Source: Phylloscopus collybita (Eukaryota; Chordata; Aves; Passeriformes; Phylloscopidae). From it: 64,000 nucleotides of DNA. A program made the position numbers and the translations under genes. This document shows positions 48,501-60,435 of this stretch, piece by piece (within the stretch, counting starts at the first letter, position 1; every line of letters begins with the position of its first letter). The DNA lies in contig JAJNNQ010000004.1 in NCBI GenBank assembly GCA_027886175.1, positions 124,001-188,000 on the forward strand, in the 5' to 3' direction. Under the pieces are notes generated by a model that saw only the letters and a program-made list of their open reading frames with translations, was not told the DNA's origin and did not search any database.

Positions 48501-50009
48501 GAAAAATCTCTCTGGTCACTGGTGCAGCATATTATCCAAATGAAAAAAAAAGAAGAAAAAAGTGAGAAAGAGCTACTTAGAAGCATTCAAAATGAAAAAG
48601 TTTATGTAGAGAGACAATAATGATTACCTAAACTGCGTATTATGCAAGACAAAGGTGAGGGCAAACAGGCAGAAAGTGAAAAAAATAAAGCTTCAGGCCT
48701 ACACAAACCTCAAAATAAGGCACCTCAGCTGTGAGAATGAGGAAGGTTCCCTCAGGAGAAAAAACAAATATTGAAAACACAAAAGCCATGCTTAAAAAAG
48801 TAACCAAACAAGCTGCTCATGTTATTATCAGTTTATTAATTCAATTTATACTGGCTTTAAATATTATATGTAACATATTGCATTAAATAAGGAATTTGCT
48901 TCAACTAAATTTAATCAAGTGGAATCTGTGTTTGGCCATTTAACTTGATTACAGGTTTTACTAGAAATCATTTCCAGTCCACTATGTTGTTTCTGGGAAA
49001 ATATAGTGCATTTTTTGATGTTGAATTTTCTAGCTTTGCCCTTCCTCATTACATGCTGAGTTAAAAAAATTTTTGTCTGATCTCAGTAAGATCAATTTAA
49101 ACTAGTTGTAGTTGAAACTACAACTGCCTACATTAAAACTGCTTCTCTTGCCTACATTAAAACTGTCTTTTTTACCTTTGCTTTCTATTCTGATACCTCA
49201 GACAGAAATTTTTCCTCTACGTCAACAAGTGTTTGTCATCTCCAAATAATTTCCTTTAAAGATGAATAAAAGTTCAAGAAGTATTTTTCATCTACATACA
49301 ACCATCTTCTATATTCTATATTATTGACCTTAGAAACAGATTGACACTTCACAGAAGTTTGAAGCTGTAAAAGATACATCTATTTCCATAAGCTCATTTT
49401 CAATATCTATCTTAGCTTCTCTTTTTTCACTTTCAGAGTGCTAAAAATATTTATTGTGCTTATCTTCTATTGGAAGCCACAAAATCTTACCTGTGACACT
49501 GCTTGCTCTGGAAATAATTCACACTGCAAATAGGGCTACAGAATATAGAAAAAGCTCAGCAAGAACACCCAAACCTAAATTTGTGTGCACCATAAACTGA
49601 GGTAAGTTAGTTTTACATGAACTATATTTAAAACAACTCAAAGCATTTAAGGTAAGAAACCTAGTAAACTCTAAGACGCTTGGATTTTTCTGTATAATAC
49701 CTGAGTATATTTTCAAGTCTACATCTATTTTGGTTCATACATATAATCAAAGTGATTTTTTCCTTTAGAAAGTATTCTTTATCATTTATACAGCATCTAA
49801 AATGCACTACCAATAAATACAGGAATTTAGAAAAGCATATTCAATATTCTTGAATACAAGTTTTTAGGACTTGGAGTTATGCTATCAGGTCATACTTCAG
49901 TTTCATACAGATTTTTTTCTTATACTTGGAAGACTCATTGCTTCAGCTACAACATACAAATACAGTGTTCCTGTCCAGTATGAAATTATGTTCTTCCACC
50001 CATGCTTAC
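45588..50009 (-). other. CDC42SE2: CDC42SE2 last intron (4,422 bp)
   Basis: A GT-AG intron in phase 0: donor TCA|GTAAGC at 50,009-50,010 and acceptor CCCCAG at 45,588 (minus-strand sense). It holds an A/G-rich plus-strand stretch around 47,820-48,800 but no recognised mobile element. The 101-103-codon frames on both strands near 47,735-48,104 lie in this biased stretch and have no domain. Confidence 0.85.
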
Positions 50010-50111
50010 TGAATTCATTCCACTGAATAGGTCTCCAGATCCTACATGAGCTGTGTGAACGAAGTTTGTCGGCTCCCCAATCATGCTTCGATCAATCCGC
50101 CGTCGTCTTTT
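50010..50111 (-). CDS. CDC42SE2: CDC42SE2 coding exon with polybasic segment and CRIB motif
   Basis: This 102-bp exon encodes 34 residues, expected to be 19-52 of an 84-residue protein. It opens KRRRRIDRS, a polybasic segment thought to help membrane binding, and continues to the CRIB motif [14 protein letters not shown]. The CRIB consensus residues I, P, F, H, H, V and G are all present; these contact the CDC42 effector region. It ends [11 protein letters not shown]. The acceptor is TTTACCTTCCTTTCAG (50,112 upward) and the donor TCA|GTAAGC. Both ends are phase 0, so skipping it would keep the frame but delete the whole GTPase-binding motif. The amino-acid sequence appears fully conserved with mammals as I recall it. 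The preceding exon, with the start codon and the two cysteines expected to be palmitoylated, was not found in this window. Confidence 0.97.
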
Positions 50112-50634
50112 CTGAAAGGAAGGTAAAGAAAACATTTGAGATTCACTGAAAAGGCAAAACCAGTATGTGTCAGAAATGCAGAAGTTAACCATCTATAGGA
50201 AGGATACACTGTAAGATATTTCAAAGGAGTCAAAAGAGAACAAATTCAGAGGTTAACCAAAACACTAGTATTACTGTTCTTTTTACTTGGACGATGTGTG
50301 CCAGACGAGCACAGATACCAGTCCTAATATTTAGTCCAACAAAACATTTGTAAATAACCGTACTAAATTCCACATTTATTAACATGTATTTGGACTGTTT
50401 CATACAGTGACTTCTGCCTATATTTGTATTTAAATCATCAGATTAAATTTGAGTCATTTAAAACAAGAATTAAGGATCAAAGCATGTTAGAATAGTCTGT
50501 GAAGCCACTAATTTATGGAACTTCTTAGTTGCATGCCCTGATGTCACTGTTTGTAATATACTTCATGGTAATGTCCAGAACAGTGCCTTGAGTTTGATCA
50601 GGGTTAGTCACAGACGTATCTTTACTGAACTTTG

Positions 50635-50698
50635 AACCCATACACTCAAGATAATTTCCAGTCTGCATGATTCTTGACTGTGAGCTGAATGGGTGCAG
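50635..50698. repeat. Intronic repeat A, copy 1
   Basis: A 64-bp unit (from AACCCATACACTCAAG to TGAGCTGAATGGGTGCAG) that recurs 248 bp further on at 50,883-50,938, where it is about 8 bp shorter. Together the two copies bracket repeat B. Confidence 0.9.
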
Positions 50699-50702
50699 TG
50701 CT

Positions 50703-50884
50703 GTGAAGGACTGATTTTGTGTTCTGGGAGTTAAAAGTACTGTGCTTTGGGAAGTGACCCCTGTCTTCTCCAGGGTCACAGAAGCTGATCAGCTGAGTTA
50801 ATCACTATGACTTCCAGCAGGGGAAGACATATAATATACTTAGTGTTGAAAGGAAGTAAAAAAATGCTGACAGGACTCAGCAAA
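50703..50884. repeat. Intronic repeat B, copy 1
   Basis: A unit of about 182 bp, from GTGAAGGACTGATTTTG to CAGGACTCAGCAAA, repeated in the same orientation at 53,207-53,386 at about 95% identity. It contains the perfect 12-bp palindrome AGCTGATCAGCT at 50,783-50,794. Short frames in it are read identically in both copies simply because the copies are recent, and no domain is seen. Confidence 0.9.
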
Positions 50885-50938
50885 CCCATACACTCAAGAT
50901 AACTGCATGATTCTTGACTGTGAGCTGAATGGCTGCAG
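50883..50938. repeat. Intronic repeat A, copy 2
   Basis: This is the second copy of repeat A. It starts at the end of repeat B, and similarity stops at GGCTGCAG. Confidence 0.9.
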
Positions 50939-53206
50939 GCAAAATGCCAGCTTAGGGACTCTTCTGATTCCTATACTGTGTAACAGAAGGCAAGAATTGC
51001 TTAACCTCTGCTTCCCAATTTCCAGAGTGACAGCTTCACTTTTTTAGTAATCTAATAACACACAAATAAAAAATTAGAGGCATTAAAGAATTTCCCTAAT
51101 TAAAGATGCTTTGATTGCCTGCCTCCAGCTAAGCATTGCATCTAAAGGGGAAAAATAAGAAAACCCTATCCTCATTTCTTAGGCCAGAGCCAGGAGCTTA
51201 CACAGAGCAATTCATGCAGTGTGTAGTGACCTTACGCCCATACTCTGAAAAATGCCTGCATTTGGAGGAAAAAAGGGAAAAAAAAAAAAAGCCATGAAAA
51301 ACAGTTCCAATATCTCAGTTAAAGGTATATTATACAAAGTTGAGTTTAACAGCTAAAAATTTACTTGAGCTCAAGTGAAACTTTCCCATTACCTTAAAGT
51401 TCACTCAGCCTTGTTTTTAATGATCTCTTTTTCTAATTGGCTATGAGATTGTAAGACCACACAGACTCAAGGTACAAAGGTACATGCCTCAACTGGGCTA
51501 GCTACTATTTCAATAGCTACAGATGGAATCTTCATGAATCAGAGCCCACAGCTATGAGAATACGTCATAGGGTTTAGCCAGCAAGTACAAAACACATTTA
51601 ATTCTGTCCTGCACCTTTTCCCTTTAAAAAAAAAAACAACCAGATTTCAGTAGGTTTCAGTACCTTCTTACATACTATGAACAGCTGGGATGAGGAGGAA
51701 CACATAAAATTCTGTAAAAACAGCTAAATACAATGATCTGATCTATGCTAAAACTACTAGTGAATTCTCTAATTCCAAGGAACTTTACAAAATCAATCAA
51801 TTGATCAAATAAAGTATTCCAGATGTAAAAAAAGCTGTATTTACACATCCCATACTTAATATGCTGTGATGTTGACACAGAAAGATAATCTAGACAGCTG
51901 TGTGAAAATACACTGCTCTAATTAAAACACTTAAAATTGTTCCATGTCTGCAGCCGTTGCCCCTCTCCCTCTTTAAAAAAAAATAGCCAAATTTATGTAT
52001 CTAAACAGTATATCCATAATGCCTTCATTTTAATAGAGTTTTGATACAGAGAAGATGTAGACACACCCAAACATTTTAGATTTTTCTTATCTTGTTTATG
52101 AGTTTTTACAACAATTTAACTTCTTTTTTGTGCTAAGTAACTTGTTTTACTCCTTGACTTGTTGCTATGATCACTGGCATGCAAGTAACAAAGTGCTGGA
52201 TCTTGTAAATGATTGTAAATGATTCTCCACTAATTATCAGCTAGTCAACCAGTAACCACTAGTTAAACTGCACTGCCACCAAACCATGTCTCTTATCTTA
52301 AGTGAGTTCTTTATCAAAGGCCATCAGCTTGTTACCCCGTGACATGTGCCCACTGATGTGAGCTCCATAAGGCTATGGAACAGTATTTAAATGCAGTGCC
52401 ACAAAACAGTTTACTGTGAAAGCAAATAAAAATTTTATTTACTTTTTTTTTATTATCTTCTGCAGGAGTACCCAGCTTGTTTCCAGTAATCTCCATTACT
52501 GTTTTAACTTGGATCCTGAGAACGCTTTTGAAGTAACTTCACCAGTTCTCACTTAACATGATTAAATGTTAATTTCAGACTAACCTTGAAGTGCACAAAT
52601 TAGACTTTTTCTTTAGATGAAGCTGAACTGGAAGACTAACTGATGCTCTTCCATTGCTAAGAGACCAATGAACCAGGTGAACCAGGCTGAAGTAGATCAC
52701 AATACATCTAACGCGCATCATGACTCCCCAACAGCAACTATTCTGCTGTCCTACATAGCGGAACCTACTTGGAATGTGCTGTTCCTGTAGACATGATCTC
52801 AGCCAGAACCAAAATGACCAATTAGAATGTGTAAGGGGACATGGGGAGTACTGTAAAAGATCACCTCTTTATGAGGAACGTAACACAAGAGAAAGTAGTA
52901 GGGTAACATGCCTGGAAAGGTTACAAAGCTTTTACACAGGACACCAATTAGCTTTGCCAGGATTCAGTTTTAAAGTTGTATTTTCTGAGGTCTTGTATCT
53001 GTAAGAATACGTGCATAACAATTTTTTATACACAGTAACAATGAACACAAAATTGATTTTTTTCAGTAAATTAAATTTGAAAGAAGCTGAGAAGCAGTAC
53101 ATTCACCTCCTACTTAGGAAGAAATTAAACGTAGTTATGCTCATTTCCCTCTACTATCTGTGGCTTTCCATGCTCCATCCTTGTGAACCTCACAAGCCTT
53201 CTTGTG

Positions 53207-53386
53207 GTGAAGGACTGATTTTGTGTTCTGGGAGTTAAAAGTACTGTGCTTGGGAAGTGGCCCCTGTCTTCTCCAGGGCCACAGAAGCTGATCAGCTGAG
53301 TTAATCACTATGACTTTCAGGAGGGGAAGACATATAATATACTTAGTGTTGAACGGAAATAAAAAATGCTGACAGGACTCAGCAAA
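53207..53386. repeat. Intronic repeat B, copy 2
   Basis: A 180-bp unit matching 50,703-50,884 and carrying the same AGCTGATCAGCT palindrome. It is not flanked by repeat A, so B moved or was duplicated independently of A. Confidence 0.9.
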
Positions 53387-56300
53387 ATTTAATCTCACTA
53401 GGCTTTATCCATATTTCAAACTGCTTGATATCATACCACAAATAATAACCCTTAGAATACATTTACACACCACTAACCTAGTAATAAGTGGTAATGAAAT
53501 GTGACTAAAGGTCATGTATAAAACAAATTAATGTTTATGATGCTAGTGCAAAGAACTTCAACATGCACACACATCCCTAGTATCTGTATCATCTAAAGCT
53601 TTGTTTTCAAGATGTTTCTGACAAAACAAATAAATGCCCCAACCATGTCAGCCTAACTGCAATGAGTCCTGTGTCCTCTATTTGAGTTCCTGTGGATTTT
53701 TTTCCTAGCAGGAGGGAAACAGAAGTAGGTTCATATATATTATGATTAGCTAACTTAACTGTTATCTTTCTTGGCAATTTAGGTCAAGTTACTAAAACAT
53801 GCGGTATCAATGGCCAAAAACAGTGTAAAATCTATTAAAGTATTTTTCCCCCTTTGCTTTGTGCCAAAGCTCTTCCCGTTTTACTAGGAGGGCAAGGGGT
53901 GACAAGGAGCACAACAATGATGAGATGATAGGAAAAGACCTGTAAAAGGATCCTGGAAGTGGAATATGAAGTGCCATCATTTAATGGCTTTCCTCAGTTT
54001 GCTCCCTTGACAAAAAGCCGAAGAATTTGGATTGTGAAGTACATAACAGGTAATCTTTACACCACGAAAAGAAAAAATTCTTGAAACTGAAGCAGAAGAA
54101 AAACTGATCTTGAAACTGAAGCAGAACCAGGCTAGTGTGTTCAATGTCTTGAGAGGAATGGAAGCAGTCCGAAGACCCACCTAAGAAGCCTTGCTTTGAA
54201 TGTGCACTAGATGCAGTGAAACTGGATCACATTTCAGTTACCATAGAAATAAAGTAAAAATTTATCTTCTCTATTCTTAACCTGTGAGTGACGCTTTGCA
54301 CCCACATGGTAGCATTTCCTTTGAAATACCAGATCAAAAAGCCTCCAATAGTTGTATCATGGAAAATATTTTAACCCTGCAAGTTTCTTGAAACTTTAAA
54401 CAATTTTAAACTTTTGCCTAAAAAGTTAAACTAATTATACCATGTATTTAACCTGCCCTTCAGCAAAACCACAAACATTTCACTGAAATGCAGTTTTGCC
54501 TAGTTCCAAAGACTACTTGTTGCAAGAAATTCAAAACTGTAATTTGTATCTTTGAACACACAATTGCCACTGAAGGGTCCAGAAATATGTAAAATTTCCT
54601 TTTTACGCCCCTGTATTTTTGGCTTTCAAGGAAGAAGTAATCTTTTTTCACTGTCTACAGATTTTGTCCAGAGGTCAGGCTGCGCTTCTTTAGCTCAAGC
54701 CCTTTCATAAGTGATGGCAACACTTATGAATCAGGCTAGCTCTCTGCCTGTATGAAAAAGACAAGTTTTGGATTTTTTTCTCCTTTCCACAGTACCCCTC
54801 TGGCTCTTCATGAGAGGTCCTCTTAAAAAAATAAAAGTTAAGACATGCAGCAAGGTCTCAAACATATAAAAAAATATTAAGTGATATCGCTTAGATCTTG
54901 GCAGACTGACAATTACTTTTCTGCTAAAAGCTGAAGTTGCAAGTGAAGTCAACTCTCATATGAAGTCTCATACAAAGATATTCCAAAGTCAAGTGCCAGC
55001 CTACCTTTGCGGAGTACCAGAAGCAAAAGAATCCATTAAGCTCCAGAAGAGCGTGATCTGCTAATTCTACACCAGATATTTTGAGATGGCTGCTATAAAC
55101 ATATCAGAAATCCAAGTCTAAGTGAAAGGTGACACACAGCATTGAAGAGGACCCTACAACACAAAAGTCTGCATGGATTTTACCTGCAGCAGGCCGCCTT
55201 CAAATGAAAGTGGTATTGCAGGTGCAGATGAGGAATGGGCACTAAGGCATAAAGTAATACATGGTGGAAACTGAAGACATTCAGGGGGGATGATATATTA
55301 TCGCCATACTGTGAATTAAAAATCTCTGAAAACAATGCTTCTTTATTAAAATTTGCACATTATGGCACCTTTCTCTTATTGCTTACCTAGTTAATTTATC
55401 CCACTTTACAAAATAAGAAAAGTGACAACTCTTTTTCCACACAGAAATCTTTTTTATCCAGGTGTATGATGTCCCAGCTATTTATATGTTAGGATCTCGG
55501 TAAAGTGAACTGTAAGAAACAAGGTGACAGAACACCTGCTGTCCTCAATGTCTACGTGAACAACAAATCAGTGGCAGGGACAGGCTGCATCTCGGCACCT
55601 CACATTCAGAGTAACAAATTTTGGTATTTAAGTCACAAGTAGTAAATCCTTGTTTTAATCATTCTTCTCTAAAACTAACACAGATAACAGTTATGTTTCT
55701 ATTAAGGAAAACTTTTTCTTAATTAATACTTCTTAATATCATCAAGTTATCACAAGGGAAGGAAAACTTTCCTACTGCCAACTTTTTAGCATTTACCCAA
55801 ACGTCATGAGTGTAATTTTTAATAACTGTTTTACACATATAGTTTTGTCTTATTTCATGTGCAGTAAAAGTACATTGCACATACCATATTTATGTATTAC
55901 TTAACTTACATTAATATATCATGCATCTAAAGATATCTTTTCTGCCATTCCATATTTATCTGTGGTCCAAAAGTGTAAGGTGCAGTATAATACATTAGAA
56001 AGGAAATAACGTGTTGATCTGATCTATCTAGTCTGATTTTGTGCAATGTGTTTCCAACCAAATCCAAATGAATATAAAGTGTTCCATATATAAAATGCCA
56101 AGTGATGCACCTTCCTTTTTTTTATCAAGATTGTCTTGTCTTTCATTTTAACTATCTGTAGAAGTTGAACTTTTTTCCATTTGTCACAATTTCTCATTAT
56201 TCTTCATGACACAATTATTTTTCATGACATATTATTTTTGCTTGATACATAATGAGGAAAAAAAATCTATGTACCATGCTTTGGCATGTCAACTAATAAG

Positions 56301-57643
56301 AGTAAAAATATCAGCTTCCAAGACTGATTTCCCAGTCTGGTATCAATTTCTTCTCTAATTTCAGACTATTAAAAAAATAAAATTAGAAGGAGGCAGATTG
56401 TGTGTTAATAACACCCCACATTTGAGGGTTATGGCAGGAACATCTGAGGCTTCAGTGGGCCCCATTCACCTGCTAGGCTGCTTCATGGAATCAGCAACGC
56501 TTACTGTTGGCTGGCAGGCTCAGCAACCTTGCCAAGCCAAAAAACAGTTTTCCCCTTTGCTTAAATTAATACGGTCATAAAACAGGCTTATCTCCCTTGG
56601 CAAATGCTAACTAAAGAACATTTAACTCCTCTCTGAAGCGTTATTCAAGATTTAATAAATTTACTTGCTAACTCTCTACATGGAAATTCTCCCTGATGAG
56701 CAGAGAACTGAATGATCCATCTACATGCTCTAAAGAGTTGCTTCAGAGAATGGGTTTCTGTGGTCAGAGAATAATCACTTAACATTTATTGCCTCCAAAA
56801 AGTTTTCTTTTTTAAAGGCAAAAAGATGACTGCGCACTCATAAACACTAAAAAGTTACACAGCTTAAAATACCTGTCTCCACAACACGAGAGTCAATTTT
56901 GCTGCTATCTCAATCATTACAATGGCATCAAATACAGTAAGAAACAATTCACTCTCTGATACTTCTTCACAAGCTTGACTTTTAAGTAACAGTATGGTAT
57001 TTAGAACATAATGAAATATAACAACTTTTAACCACATCATCTAACCCTTTTTAACATTAGGAGATCTACTGCTAATATATCTTTCCATACTAAACCAATC
57101 CAAATCCCAAACTCTCCTAAAGCAAAATAAATCCCAGTAGAGCCACCACAACTGCCAATCTTATGACAGACAGGACAAATGCAGAAACGAAATATGCTCC
57201 TGGTTTTCCTCTGTACCTACCTCTATATCTAATCTATATTTGTTTTCATTACATTTTGTTTTCACACTGTATGGGTGCACTAGCGAGGCATTGATAATAT
57301 GGATTTTTTTTTAAAATTAAATAGGAACTATCAGACTATAGGGTCTCACATCTATTTTGTCTGAAGTTTCAGAAATAACGCTCAAACAACAAGCCTTTTT
57401 TGAGAACTTCTGTTACCACTTATTCTAGTGCTAATTTCAGGATTATCCAATGCAAAAAGCAAACTCTTAATCTGCTAATTTATTTTGGGTTCTTTTTACC
57501 AATCAAGATAGGTGTTTCCTATCTCTTCCCTGAGGACAAAGTGATATTTCAATGATAGAACTATTGAAACAGAGCCATTGGCTAGCTTTGTATTCAAAAA
57601 CTCAGCTGAAACTTCAAAAGCAGTGCAGTGCTAAGATAAGGGG

Positions 57644-57709
<66 letters not shown>
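57644..57709. repeat. Uninterrupted A66 run
   Basis: Sixty-six consecutive A residues, preceded by AAGATAAGGGG and followed by TCCGGGACAG. No retrogene or SINE body was recognised. The 62-codon poly-Lys frame across it is not a gene. Confidence 0.95.
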
Positions 57710-57712
<3 letters not shown>

Positions 57713-60145
57713 GGGACAGAAATCTAAGGGAAAGATTTAATCAAAGTCAAGACAGTAAACCATTTCAGGATGGAGGATTTGGATGGTTATAGGAGAAACT
57801 TCACTTTATTTTCATTCTTTGACCTTTCATACTTTTTGTATCTGTTTTGAAAAAATATCAGGAGCCTTGCTGTGGCACCCATCTGATCCTCCAGATGCTA
57901 ACACACAGGAAGGGCTAGGTACTTTGAACAGGAAGTATCAGATCACCCTGTAGAGGTAGTTTTCTGTCCTCCCACACACATGCTGTTCTACTTCCAAAAT
58001 AGTCTTGTGCACATAACGTCTGAATGTGTCTCAAGACAAGCTGTGGTCTGAGTGATGTGTCTGTGTTCCCAATACTGACCCATTGAAATTGCCTAAAAAG
58101 GCTGTAGTGTCTTGCACCAAATTCTGCATAAGGAAGCTGCAGGGGCAACAGTGTCCCTTGCATGTGTTTTTGTGCACTGCGTTTTTAAGATACGTTTCTC
58201 CACACTTTCCTCTCTACATTAGGAACCTATAAATCCATGTTAAAAAGAACAAAAATCATGTATGCATGTAAAGCTGAAAAGCTAACACCCATCTCTACCA
58301 ACTAGATCATTTGGTAGCAAACTAACACTGTGAAACCAGTGGCTGGATATACAGGATCATCATACAGTCAGTGTGATATTTTTGAAGAAGAAAGGTTGCA
58401 AAATCCCTATACATTTCCCTGAATAACCTGTGGTATTCTCATTTTTTTCAGCTGTTTCAAATCTGTGAGGTTACAGTGCAGAGTCCATCATTTATACAAT
58501 CTCCAAGTACTATATAAAAGTTGATGAAAGAGACACCATACTGAGTAATATTAGAATTGCAGTCAGCACTAGCATATGTTTAACATTTCAGTGTTTTATT
58601 CAATTTTTGAACCATAAAGTGACAATGACCATTTGAAGTGTAGGAGCCCACATACTCTGAATAAGCAAGAGTAGACCTATGAGTTTCAAATGCCTCATGT
58701 CAAAACATCTCCCATACAGAAGAAACACAGAGATGCACAACTAAGGTGATAAGATAAATTGAAATGCTAGACACTGTCTCCAAATCACTGAATTTCAGCT
58801 ACATATTTATTCTAAAGCAGTAACATCTGATAGCTAAGCACAACATAGTGATGCTCTGACCAATGCCACGATCTCCATCAACTACAAGATAACAAAGCTG
58901 CTGCCCTAACTAAAACCTGTTTTTCTGAGTCTACTACTTGGGCACTCTTTATCAGACTGTTTAAAGACTGCTGACAGATTGAGGGTCTTGCAACCCATGG
59001 CTTCATGAGAACAGAAGCAGGAGGAAACTGACACAGGCTTTCATCCCAGCTCTTAAGCAACAGAGGTAAGTCACAGGTCTCCAGCACACTCAACTTTCAT
59101 TACATTTCCAAAAGTTCATGATGCCTCATGATTTCTCTAGCTAAAGGAGTTAGAAAGTGAGATCAAAGACTGAAAAGAGCTAAGTTTTTTAATAATGTGA
59201 GCTGTTACAAATAGCATCTAATAAACTGATTATCAAGTGTACACTGGATTTACAGCAAAAACACTTGGCATGTACTGACTGACTCAAGCAGAAAAAAAAT
59301 AATGAAATCTGATTGTCCAAGCTCCTCAGCAAAACAACTAGCAGTTCCATTCATATACAGAAGAAAGCAAAATTGAAGAAAAAAGAAAAGAATCTAAAAT
59401 ATCAGCAGATCTGACATCATCAATCTTCTAGATTGATTTTAAGTTTCAACTTCTCATCAAATTAATCTATTTCATAACTTTATACACCAAACTGGATTTT
59501 ATATTATCTCAAACAGCTCTTTTTTTTAGCAAATTCACCACCTTCTTCCATCTTTTGAAGTATAAGCTTCTTGATTTGTTTACACAATATTCCATTATAT
59601 TATGATGATGTTAGTCATCATATGACAAAACTGGCAATTGTAGCCTATGTTTTCTAAATAAACAGGAAAAAATTGCCAGATGATGTCAAATGACTCAGAA
59701 AGACAATAGGTCTTTCAAGAAATGTGTTTACCTCACATGAAAGGGAACTTGTTCCTTTCCAGATACTTAAACCACCTTTAAGTCCCATAGTAAATCTGAC
59801 TCTATTCCTTGGCATTAGGCTAGAAAGCACTGTACTTTTCAAAATACACATTAGTAAAAATTTTAATATTACATTTGCAACTTTCAACTTGGCTGTCATT
59901 TTGTCGACAAATTTATTTATCCTTCTAGTAATTTTATTTTTATTGTTTTTTGGTGGTTTAATGTCTCTTTAACATAATTTTTTAAAAGGTATTAAAAAAA
60001 CCAGTAATCCAAAAGAATCACACTGGTTTTCTACTACAGTAACTATACTGCTTTAATGTCTTTAGACTGTGAAGTCTGACTGTAGATTAACAGGTAATCA
60101 ATTAAATGACAGTAGAGCATGATGAAAGTAACAAATCCTAGACAA

Positions 60146-60435
60146 CAGCCTGGACTGGAATAGACCTTAAAGACCATCCTCTGCCCCCTAAAGTTCCAAC
60201 TCCCCTCCCAACACCTTCCACCAGATCAAAAGTTCAAGTGATCCAAGCCCCTGCCAAGGATGTGGCACCAATAACTGCCCTGTGCAACTTGTTCCAGTGC
60301 CTCTTTACCCTCACAGTAAATAATTTCCTCCTAATATCCAATCTAATTCTACCTTCTTTCAGTTAAAAATGATTCCCCCTTGTCCTGCCCTTGCAAAAAG
60401 TCCCTTTCCAGCCTTTGTAGGCACCCTTGTGATAC
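60146..60435 (-). mobile_element. CR1 LINE 3' fragment
   Basis: In reverse orientation this carries well-known CR1 3'-end landmarks. On the plus strand they appear as CAGCCTGGACTGGAATAGACC, then TGCAACTTGTTCCAGTGCCTC (near 60,283), then TTTCCTCCTAATATCCAATCTAA (near 60,325), then CCCCCTTGTCCTGCCC (near 60,376). The minus strand is therefore the sense strand, with the 3' end towards 60,146. It is 5'-truncated and too short and mutated to be active. Confidence 0.88.

Noticed and set aside
57552..57740. Poly-lysine frame
   Set aside because: It is translation of the A66 run.
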